Source of the DNA: Hetaerina americana
Taxonomy: Eukaryota > Arthropoda > Insecta > Odonata > Calopterygidae
Assembly (NCBI GenBank): GCA_022747635.1
Contig: JAKTNV010000002.1
Coordinates: 1,267,001-1,331,000 of the forward strand
Reading direction: 5' to 3'
Length of the DNA: 64,000 bases
The translations under genes were made by a program, and so were the position numbers. The notes under the pieces were generated by a model. The model was not told the DNA's origin. It made no database searches and saw nothing but the letters and a program-made list of their open reading frames with translations. This document shows positions 55,794 through 64,000 of the stretch, in pieces (within the stretch, counting starts at the first letter, position 1; each line of letters begins with the position of its first letter).

Positions 55794-56524
55794 GTTCGTC
55801 GGTTCTGCTTTTATCTCTACTAGTAGTATTCTATCCGTTACCTTCTCTATGTTGACTACGCTTCTTCCTACCTCTTCATTTAATACTATGGCAACCCACG
55901 TTGGCTCTCGTCCCCGTCGATGTATATTATTCTATACTAATCCACGCTATCTTTCCATCTCACCTCGCGGAGACCTAAAATATCTATATTTCCCCTTTCA
56001 GTCTCTCGCTTAACATTCTCCAATTTCCATGTCCTCATCGTTGTCCTAACATTTCACGTTTCTATTCTAACTAATGTGTTCTTCTTCTCCTGCATCTTCT
56101 GTACTGCTGCTGCTGCCGGTTTTCCCTTGCAAGGGTTTCGTGGGATGACGACCGCGGAAGCCTTGCCTCCCCCGCTGCCGGGCACGACACACGGCCGATT
56201 GGGCCTAGCCCCGTAGTTGCCAGGACTCATATCTCTGTATTGTCTATCATTTAAATCTGGGGAATGATAATTGAGGTGGTTTTCTTCCTCAATAGTGTTT
56301 TTAACGTGACACCATCACTTACTGGCCGCCCCAATAGGGTCAGACGCCTTTGCAGCCGACTCACTGCGGAACAGACGCTGCGTGGACTACCTTTCGTCTG
56401 GCTCCTAACCTTCGACCTTTCTGGCATGGGTGACCCTACCAGGAGCAATTATTATTACTCCCGCCAGCACAGCTCTAGGGGTCATCGAAACGCACAAGCC
56501 CTTTCACCACGTCAATGTCCGGGG

Positions 56525-56528
<4 letters not shown>

Positions 56529-56577
<49 letters not shown>
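56529..56577. repeat. (TA)n microsatellite between RTE head and Penelope-like arm
   Basis: A pure TA run joins the RTE head (minus) to the Penelope-like fragment. Confidence 0.95.
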
Positions 56578-56579
<2 letters not shown>

Positions 56580-56694
56580 GGGCCGACACAACATAACACA
56601 AATAGAAAAGAATAGACACATATAAAAGAACACTTACACGGTAAATTGTTCGAGCTTTCGGCCCTCTCAGGGGCCTTCTTCAAGAGAGACTGCT
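56580..56694 (-). mobile_element. Penelope-like terminal fragment, single arm
   Basis: It is almost identical to one arm of the palindrome at 21503-21736, from GCCGACACAACATAACACAA to TTCTTCAAGAGAGACTGC, and is flanked by (TA)n on both sides. The hammerhead-like core is on the minus strand at 56646-56686 (TTGAAGA, GGCCC/GGGCC stem, GAAA). Confidence 0.7.
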
Positions 56695-56839
56695 ATATAT
56701 ATAGATGGGAGTGGCCTAAAATTGTTACTTTGTGGAAGCCCACCCTCACCCCTCCTTCGCCTCCCGTTCTCCCCTTCTCCTGGCCCCCTTCCCTTTCTCT
56801 CGCACCCCTCACCTCAACAACTCCAGCAGTCATTACTTC

Positions 56840-56975
56840 TATATCTTCAGAGGAAGACGGATTGTTTCCGTCGAAATATCAAGAAATAACGTGTGAGTGT
56901 TCTTCTTTTTTTGTGTTTCTATATTGTGTGTTACTGTGTATTGTACTATTCGGCACTTCCGTGTTACGTCTACGA
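56840..56975 (+). mobile_element. Penelope-like terminal fragment, second type
   Basis: At 56846-56880 a motif TTCAGAGGA, stem GACGGA-TTGT-TCCGTC and GAAATATC has the layout of the other hammerhead-like cores. It is followed by GTGTGAGTGTTCTTCTTTTT and TGTG-rich DNA, like the arm at 21.68 kb. A (TA)n array follows at 56980. The core is degenerate. Confidence 0.5.
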
Positions 56976-56977
56976 AA

Positions 56978-56979
<2 letters not shown>

Positions 56980-57048
<69 letters not shown>
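56980..57048. repeat. (TA)n microsatellite
   Basis: A pure TA run leads directly into an RTE head. Confidence 0.95.
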
Positions 57049-57051
<3 letters not shown>

Positions 57052-57112
57052 CCCCGGACATTGACGTGGTGGAAGAGCTTGTGCGTTTCGATGACCCCTA
57101 GAGCTGTGCTGT
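57046..57112 (+). mobile_element. RTE head fragment, 3'-truncated
   Basis: ATCCCTCCCCGGACATTGAC through GACCCCTAGAGCTGTGCTG matches the first 65 bp of the RTE copies, then homology ends. A 5' end without a body is unusual, because LINE insertions normally lose the 5' side. It must result from deletion or recombination. Confidence 0.85.
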
Positions 57113-57144
57113 GCAGTAGTTAATTCATCATGGATATATATATA

Positions 57145-57608
57145 CAGGGTCGCACCCAAAAGTGGTAGTTCTGCTGTGTCCTCACTCTGTCCATATTCGT
57201 GTCGATTCTTGTCGTCGACGGTCGTCCGGAGCGATGGTCGTCTTCAACGAGCTCCCTACCCTCTTTAAACAACTTGTGCCACTCAAATACCGTGGAACGG
57301 CTTAAGGCAGTGTCCCCATAAGCCTGCTTGATCATATCGAGGGTCTCAGTTGCCGTCTTCCCGGGTTCGCACAAAACTTCACGGAATAACTTTGCTCTAA
57401 ATTCAGATTCATTTTGTTTTTCGACGCGGACAAAAAACTTGCTTCACTAAAAACGGTGTCCTCACTCAACGACAGCCCGCAGGCGACTGAGGTTGGTGTC
57501 GGTCTGTTGCTAAGAGCCCCCTCCACGTTACCCTGCCAGGCAGACCCCTCTCCACCGCTCCGTTCGCGCCAGAGAAAATCAGTCCTACCACTTTTGGGTG
57601 CTTCCCTG
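57145..57608 (-). mobile_element. Mariner-derived MITE with N-terminal transposase fragment
   Basis: The terminal repeats are CAGGGTCGCACCCAAAAGTG at 57145 and the complement of CAGGGAAGCACCCAAAAGTG ending at 57608, two mismatches over 24 bp. TA lies at 57143-57144 and 57609-57610. At 464 bp it keeps only the transposase DNA-binding region. It sits between (TA)n arrays. Confidence 0.85.
57180..57421 (-). pseudogene. Mariner transposase helix-turn-helix fragment
   Basis: From the ATG at 57421 the minus strand reads MNLNLEQSYSVKFC. A frame change leads to CEPGKTATETLDMIKQAYGD, TALSRSTVFEWHKLFKEGRE and LVEDDHRSGRPSTTR (the conserved DDxRSGRPST linker), after which it breaks off near the left terminal repeat. 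The sequence is better preserved than the similar fragment at 15907-16095. No catalytic residues are present. Confidence 0.8.
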
Positions 57609-57615
57609 TAAATAC

Positions 57616-57617
<2 letters not shown>

Positions 57618-57702
<85 letters not shown>
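57618..57702. repeat. (TA)n microsatellite
   Basis: A long pure TA run right of the MITE. Confidence 0.95.
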
Positions 57703-57707
<5 letters not shown>

Positions 57708-58789
57708 ATTATATATCAGCATGATACTCTTGATGAGCCACCACGGAGTTTTGTGCCGGGAGTGAAGGGGATGAATGGAAAACCATCCTAGGAAGGGAGG
57801 CCGAGGGTGGAAGGTGCTCGGGGCATGAAATACGTCCCTCATTCGACGGAGATTTGCTTAGTCATTACATCTTAAGGGAACGACCAATGTGAAACATTTC
57901 AAAGGTTAAATGTAATTAAGTTAATTTTGAAATAGCCGGTAAATTATCCACTCATTTGTATCGGTGTATTGATTTTAACATATATTGATTTCTCTCCTTT
58001 TTCCGGAACCCTCTGTCGGTCCGATTTCAATAATTTGTTCTGGTCATCGCGAATTTTATTATAAATTAATTTGATTTGGAATATGTTGATTCTCTTTTCC
58101 GATTACTGCTCTCAAACTTAAACAAATACAATCCATCACACGCACAAATAGTCAATTCCCTGTTCACTTGATGTTTTCGGCATTTAGAGCCCAGAATTTC
58201 AGGGAATGATCATACCGCGCGTTTATAGCATTTTGCGACACGGAGTGTACAACACTTTGGCTTACTTCAAGTGGAAAATTTTATAGAATTTGGTGGCCAC
58301 TCAGACTGTTTAAAATATTCAGAAAAACTGTTTCTTTTCCTGCCCCAAAAGAATTTTTACTATCATCCATCAGTGAGATATTACATTAATAGCGGTGCGT
58401 CGTTTTGTGGCCACTTCCAAGCTCGATGATTTATTCCGTAGGCATAGCATCTGAAAGTAACGGGAAGTTAAATGCTTTTCCTGTGGAGTGAAATACGCAC
58501 ATTTGAACATTTAGAATCATGGGAGATATGAAAGAGCAGAATGACAATCTAACTTTATACATTCGACACATAATTCCAGCCCAGATGTCTATATATAATA
58601 CCTAATCCACGAAGAAATAAATTAATGGTATCTGCTTCTGTTTCATACCGATAAGCCTTTGTTTCCACTAAATCAAAACCGGTTAAGTTAATTTTGCAAT
58701 CCCATCCTCGATAGCGGCCACCTTGATTGTTGATGTCGGGAGGGGGTCTTCAACTGGAGTCCTGGGCACTTTGACCTCTTGGTCCATTA
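57703..58789. other. No gene recognised
   Basis: AT-rich unique-looking DNA. Confidence 0.5.
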
Positions 58790-59205
58790 TGCCAACCCAT
58801 GTTTAATCTGCCCGCCACACGCCAATCATGCGACATATATAACGAGTTAACAGCTACTCCTATGCCTACAAAAAGAGGACAAGTTCAACGTGCATCAAAA
58901 GAGGGCAGCCATACATGCAATTCAGACTCTTATTACCGGTTAGCATTCTACGCATTCCGGACGGATAATTCACAAATACAATAGGCTTCATATACAATCA
59001 CCTACACCCAACCTGGCAATATGGCGCACGGCATGGGGCGTTAGGACGCCAGACTTGAATTCATATAGTGTATTTACTGATACAGTGTTTTGCGGGAATT
59101 GAATCTTGTTAACTCTTATTTTCGAAACTGTGAACTCATTATTTTCTTAGGTCCTCCCCTTTTATTATTGTCGCGAATATTGCGCGGGAAAAACGAATAC
59201 TTCAA
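58790..59205 (+). repeat. Dispersed repeat R, second copy
   Basis: Plus-strand relative of 37200-37620, with CATACATGCAATTCAGACTC, TTATTACCGGTTAGCATTCT, CGCATTCCGGACGGATAATT and CCTACACCCAACCTGGCAA. The end is TTATTATTGTCGCGAATATT followed by GCGCGGGAAAAA. No coding capacity is seen. Confidence 0.7.
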
Positions 59206-59649
59206 TCAATCAGTTCTACAATCGAACTCTCTAATTTTGTAGCAATTGTTGGCCCTTCCAATGTTAATTAGGGAGCCTAATTATATCTCCAGTGTCGGAT
59301 GCAAAATCGTACGCTTTATAACTTTGTAATACGTTTAATCGAACCCTGGTAAAATTATGAAGGCTAACCATCCAAACCCTGTCTGGACACAAAATTGCTT
59401 AATTTCGATGATATAGCAGGAACGGCGTATCGACGTTCCCAGGGCCCCTCGTCCACAATTCCACCTCCGTAGGCATTAAGCATAAAACCAATGTTAGAGG
59501 ACGACATAGTTAACAAAAAAATGGTAGAATGGAATCCGGTAATCTTAGCTCGATGTTTTAGTATTTTCATAAAAATTAAAGTCTCGCATTATTATCGAAT
59601 TCAATAATGAATACAGGCATAACTCTGAATTAACACTGACTCCAAGGAG
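59206..59649. other. No gene recognised
   Basis: Unrecognised sequence. Confidence 0.5.
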
Positions 59650-59860
59650 GGCAATGAGATAACAGAGCGGGTGAAACGTCGGACCACTGAGCCAGGGACT
59701 CGGATTCAAAGCGACCCTGACACTTAAGGATCCACCATGAGCTGAGATTTACAGTTCACCAGATCCTCTGAGAAAACCACAAGCGGCACAGAGAAAGGAA
59801 CTGGCTCCCCCAATCAGGTGCGTAGATTCCACATGACGCAATGCCTTGGCACTACGTGAG
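59650..59860 (+). mobile_element. SINE family 3, longest copy
   Basis: A tRNA-like head (GATAACAGAGCGGGTGAAAC, B-box-like GGATTCAAAGCGAC) is followed by a body ending in the AAAACCACAAGCGGCACAGA / GAAAGGAACTGGCTCCCCCA block. That block matches 13330-13390 in reverse. The A and B boxes have decayed. Confidence 0.55.
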
Positions 59861-62095
59861 TTCTATTCACATAGTTTAGAAAAACTATCGGTCGCTTTAC
59901 CGAGTAGGTTGATACCTTTCGCTAGCTAACCGGAAGCTTTGCTCGCATTCAATGGCGAATCATGCGTGCAAATTTACGACCGGATCGACTATTATTTGAA
60001 ATGATCCTACCCATAAATCAAGATAGTAAATCAAGATGAAATAAATATAGCAACAAGCACTTGGTGAAATTATCGCCTCTTGCACATGCGATTCGTTTCC
60101 GTTAGCCCCAGAGTGAAGCAGGTAAAAACGAAAGTCGCACGATAAACAACACGTCATAGATCTTGGTAATATCGTGAAGGGAAGGCCAAAAACAAAGCTA
60201 TACAGTGAAAGAGAGCGTTGGGCACTATTGCAGGTTACCACCGCTTCGCTTGAGTAATATGTTGAAGTTGACGACACTGACTGAAATAATCTCTCTAAAA
60301 TGCTTCAATGATCAATTATTTCCACGTGCAGAAGACGTGGCCTCAGGAGAAAGCATATGAGACAGCAAGGAGAAAGGACAGAAGCACACGATTATCGGGC
60401 GAAAGGTGCCCTTAGGGAGCACTCGGGGGGTTTGGCATGGAGCGCAAGTTGGCGGGGGCGGAGTGGGCTGGGCTAAGGAGGGAGGGGGTCGTGGATGAGG
60501 CGCGGACGGGTGCCGCGCTTGGGTGGACGGGGAACCGGACGGAGGTCTCCTGGTGCGCCATCGATCTCAAGGATGAAAATTTTTCCCTACATATCGCGGG
60601 AAGTGACGTCACCCACCGGGACCTTGATCGCGCCAATCAGGCGACAATGCTCGTGGGAAAACTCCTTCGACAAGGGAGTTGGTGTCGCCGCTGCAAGGCC
60701 GAATTGGAAAATGCGTCGGGATAGAAACGAAAAAAGAGTAAAAAAACTGAAGAGAGCAACGCGCGAGTAGGGAGGAGCGTGTATTAATTCAGTCAACCAA
60801 CCTTACGACGACGGTTTCACTGCCTCTGCCCAATGAATCAAGAACGGACGGAAAAAAACACCACGGGGGTTTTTAATGACTCTATATTCTGCGCTGTTGC
60901 CGCGCTTACTCCTCCGAAACTTTCAGAAAAATTGTTCCGAATAAAGTGACTACAGCTATGCGCAATACGCATCTGCCAACCATCTAGATCCACTCAATGC
61001 CCCGAGAGTGCGTACGGCGGACGATCTGATGGTCGGATCCTCGAGGTTACCGAGAAGTAATCAAAGCTCCGAGTCCATTTGCCAGAACTGGTAAGTCTCT
61101 CGTCAGTCCAGCATACTTTATCGAAAGAAACCGCCATTGTTTTAGCAAAACACTAATTCCTGGATCCACCATATTGCAATTTCTCTGCGATTGGATAAAT
61201 TAATCATCACCCTAGCTCACCGGCAGAAGCTCAAGGTTCAGTATTTCATTCAGGCTCTTGATTCAGCATTCGCCGAAGCATTGCCATTGAAAGAGATAAA
61301 AGAACTCTGAGCGATTAGAAATGGAAAATTTAAGAGTCTTTTTTTAATCAATGAATGATTTTTTGATCCTGGGCAACACACCATATCTGCGAAACAAAAC
61401 TCTAATCTGGTCCATGGCCCTTTTTTTCTGCCACCGGAAGGCTTTGACATTGAAGCCACAGTTTAATAGCTTCATAATTAGCCCAGTCCTTTTGACAGAA
61501 GTTCTAGAAGCGAGGAGTTGATCTTATGTAAAATGTTTTTATGCTTACTCTTCGAATTGACTGAAAGGCATTTGAGGTCAAATAAGTTCCAGAGTTAGAT
61601 TTGCCTACTCAATCATATTTTATCCGACTCAAGGACAAGATTGCATCATTTAAGCCCAATGAGCGAAGAACAAACTGCTAAAAGAACTTGAGTCCGTATG
61701 AATGTGTCTAGCCTGTGACTGCTTGCAGTAATATCACTCTCAAGTCACCACCAACCGCTATAGCTATGCCGATTCTTTTTTCCTCTAGAGTTGATTTATA
61801 ATGAAGTTTTCGCAGTACTTGTACTACTTAATTGCCGTATCATATCCTGAAGTACAATCCTAAAGTTTCACGAAGCCTTTGAATTTAACTTTGCCGAGTA
61901 CACAAGTAATCTTTTTCCCGGCTATAGGAAATTTTAAACTGATAGCATGATTTATAGCTGCTATTTATATATATATTATCAGACGTTTTCATCTGAAAGT
62001 TTGACCTTTTTAACGATAACTTTCTTCAGGACCTTTTGTCGTTTGATCATAACTTGCGTTGTTTACAGTGACTCGAACATTTTGTCCCAGCGAAA
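59861..62095. other. No gene recognised; GC-rich island at 60410-60730
   Basis: The island 60410-60730 opens frames on both strands (e.g. 60437-60724) without recognisable domains. A short (TA)n at 61965-61980 precedes a weak hammerhead-like remnant. Otherwise nothing is supported. Confidence 0.5.
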
Positions 62096-63150
62096 ATATT
62101 GAGTTAAATCGTGAACACTTTCGTGCGATGTTTTTACGACTTTCGGCGTGGATTATCAAGACAGGAGTGTGGCGATCAACTTACTTCCACTTTTGGCGAT
62201 GAAGCCCCATCCTTTGCCACTGTGAAACGCTGGTACAACGAATTCCATCATGGCCGCCATTCGCCCAGCGACGAAAGTCGTGAAGGTCCTTCAAAATCAG
62301 TTGTTGTGCCAGAAAACATAAATGCTGTGCAAGTACTAGTAAAGGAAATCGTCATGTGACTCATCGTGAGATTGAGGCATCCTTGGGGATTAGTACGACG
62401 AGCATCAATAAGATATTGCATGATAATTTACCTGTCAAAAAAAATTGTTCGCGTTGGATCCCGCATAATTTGAAAAAAGCTCAAAAAGATGCTCATGCCC
62501 ATTGGTGCAAAGAAATCCTCAAGAAACACAGTCGCGGTGCATCAAAAGCTATGCATAACATCTCCACAGGTGAAGAATCTTGGATCTATCCGTATGAGCC
62601 CGAAAAAAACAGCATTCACTGTATGGGTCTTCCAAGAGGAGCCAATTCCGACAAAAGTGACTCCTGCACGAAGCACATCGAAGCGAATGATCGCCTGTTT
62701 CTTCGGAATAACAGGACTCGTTGAAACCGTGCCGTTGGAGCAACGTAGAACTATGAATTCTGGATGATACCCGAGCATTTGTTTGCCAGAAGTGCTTGGT
62801 GAAATACGCGGAAAAAAGAAGCGGCAACGAAGGATCATTCTTCATCGTGACAATGGACAAGCTCTCACAGATCAGCTGAAACAACTTCCTATTTGACTGG
62901 CCAAAACGTCGAATTGATGGGTCATCCTCCGTACAGCCCTGATTGAGCACCAAACGACTTCTTTTTATTCCCGTTTATCAAGAAAAAATTGCGTGGCAAA
63001 CGTTTTTCGGCGTCTGAAGAAGCCGTTGATGCATTCACAAGGCATGTCTTGGAGGTACCTCAATCGGAGTGGAAAAAGTGTGACGAAAATTGGTTTGAGC
63101 GCATGCAAAAGTTTTTTGATTATCATGGAGAATATTTAAAAAAACAGTAA
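62096..63150 (+). pseudogene. Mariner transposase relic, nearly full length
   Basis: Across several frames it reads NREHFRAMF-like, YDFRRGLSRQECGDQLTSTF, FATVKRWYNEFHHGRHSPSD, THREIEASLGISTTSINKIL, CSRWIPHNLKKAQKDAHAHW and CKEIL. Then come TGEESWIYPYEPE (first acidic residue Glu-Glu for Asp-Glu), RIILHRDNGQALT (second Asp) and HPPYSPD*APNDFFLF-like (third, stop for Leu). The end is KKLRGKRFSASEEAVDAF, EVPQSEWKKCDENWFERMQK and FFDYHGEYLKKQ with a stop at 63148. It is almost complete in length but has at least three frameshifts and two stops. A right end TAGCATCCCTCGTA is seen at about 63206-63219. I could not find its partner on the left. Confidence 0.85.
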
Positions 63151-63239
63151 AGTCATTTTCAACAATAAATCACTGTCTTTTCATTATTAGGCTGAAAATA
63201 TACATAGCATCCCTCGTATATTGGTTTTCGAGAGAAGAT

Positions 63240-63400
63240 TGTTACTAAGGGGTATGCACTAAACTGCCTATCTTTACCTTCGGTTCAAGTGTACGCAGAA
63301 GAGGGACGTTTGGTGTTGAGGATGGTGGAAGGAGTTAATGTGGACATTTGCGGATGATCAAACTTGAGTTGCTCAGTCAACCAGGGGCGGAGCGAGCGAG
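63240..63400 (+). mobile_element. Short RTE reverse transcriptase scrap
   Basis: Diverged blocks CLSLPSVQVYAEEG (for CPLSPLLFNLYAEEM) at 63265-63305 and VNVWTFADDQT-VAQST (for VKSVRFADDQALVCQSA) at 63335-63380 are in RTE order. FADD is intact, but the surrounding sequence is not readable. Confidence 0.65.
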
Positions 63401-64000
63401 GTGAGCATGTTTTGTAAACGAGGAAGAGGCGGAAACGAGGAAAATGCAAGGCAAGTTAAAGGGGGAGGCATGAGGAATGTGGAATGACTAATTAAGCCAG
63501 CTTTCAGGGGTTTCCAGTAAAGCGAAATTGGAATGGCGACCACTTGCACCTTGTGTCCTAGCATGGCATTTCAAATGCACCAGTCTCAGTTGGTTGGCAG
63601 TTTTACAAGTTGATGCAACAACATTAAGATAGTATTTTTCAGTTTTGTCTCTCAGGGATCACAGTTATAGCTGTATAATGGCGCACCAGGCATACTGATA
63701 CCAAACAATTGGAGAATTGAAACGCATTCGAAAATAATTAAATTTCTCCAGTAGTTATAATGAGGTTTGCACTAACAGTTGAGATGCGCGAAGAGTATAA
63801 ATTAAATCATTTCCCTATCAATGCAGTTTTTCTAATAATGCAATTTTCTCAACATATTTTGCCTAATAAAATTATTATTAAACTGAAATTTCTAAATTAA
63901 ATACTTCTAAGATTATCAAATGGGTCACTTTTCTAATTTTTTTAAATTTATAGTATGCATACAATTAATCCAAAAGTAATGGTTTTAACGCGCAGGATTA
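63401..64000. other. No gene recognised
   Basis: Unrecognised, becoming AT-rich toward the end. Confidence 0.5.

Larger units (their letters stand above)
53316..56525 (-). mobile_element. RTE-type LINE, nearly full length (copy I)
   Basis: On the minus strand from 56525 it has the head ATCCCTCCCCGGACATTGAC, the leader, the endonuclease (55305-55980), the linker, the reverse transcriptase and the C-terminus. It stops at the codons for the final KKDLM-like residues. The 3' UTR and the ACCGGTAGATTAC end are missing and replaced by (TA)n. With copy A it is the longest RTE here (about 3.2 kb). Multiple stops and shifts are present. Confidence 0.9.

Noticed and set aside
60437..60724. Possible exon (95 codons) in a GC-rich island
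   Set aside because: No recognisable domain, no supporting splice context, and alternative frames on both strands.

Overview
The window looks like a piece of an arthropod (probably insect) nuclear genome. It is AT-rich overall with a few short GC-rich islands. I recognise no intact host gene, and every recognisable protein is transposon-derived. The evidence for an arthropod is the combination of several mariner lineages, an RTE/BovB-type LINE with an apurinic-like endonuclease, a CR1/L2/Jockey-type LINE with a TAGATG-type tail, tRNA-derived SINEs, and Penelope-like fragments with hammerhead-ribozyme-like cores. The species cannot be fixed from the sequence alone.

Layout. 1-14.4 kb is mostly unrecognised sequence with two copies of one SINE (1345-1652 +, 5775-6003 -), LINE tails (about 2.03 and 8.38-8.64 kb), a second SINE family (8.63 and 13.25 kb) and GC-rich islands. 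14418-16298 is a nested pair: a mariner with 150-bp inverted repeats and a long transposase ORF (14495-15825) sits inside a second, internally deleted mariner with perfect 28-bp ends. 16.3-20.5 kb is quiet apart from a SINE. 20.5-31 kb is a transposon cluster: RTE 3' piece, (TA)n with a perfect 115-bp-arm palindrome, a nearly full-length RTE (22.35-25.69 kb), a tRNA-bearing foldback element (25.69-26.36 kb), an RTE fragment, a mariner relic with terminal repeats (27206-28212), an RTE 5' piece and Penelope-like hairpins. 31227-33272 is a mariner split by a LINE insertion. 34.3-44.4 kb is a palimpsest of RTE and LINE relics plus two more foldback copies. 44.6-45.6 kb is a 1-kb GC-rich block. 46-48.9 kb holds (TA)n arrays with opposed RTE head fragments, an RTE copy with its middle deleted, and a mariner relic. 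49.9-52.7 kb carries two LINE relics and the best hammerhead-like motif. 53.3-57.7 kb holds a second nearly full-length RTE (-), then a hub of (TA)n arrays, Penelope-like arms, an RTE head and a mariner-derived MITE. 58.8-63.4 kb has dispersed repeats, a mariner relic and an RTE scrap.

How the parts relate. The RTE family dominates, with at least twelve pieces on both strands. The two nearly complete copies share a changed endonuclease motif (GVWN for GDWN) and a stop late in the ORF, so they look like one subfamily with shared lesions. The (TA)n arrays are not randomly placed: they abut RTE heads, an RTE 3' truncation, and Penelope-like arms. Almost all coding material is broken by stops or frameshifts. 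The mariner ORF at 14700 is the only one that is open end to end, and its C-terminus has been replaced by the inverted repeat.
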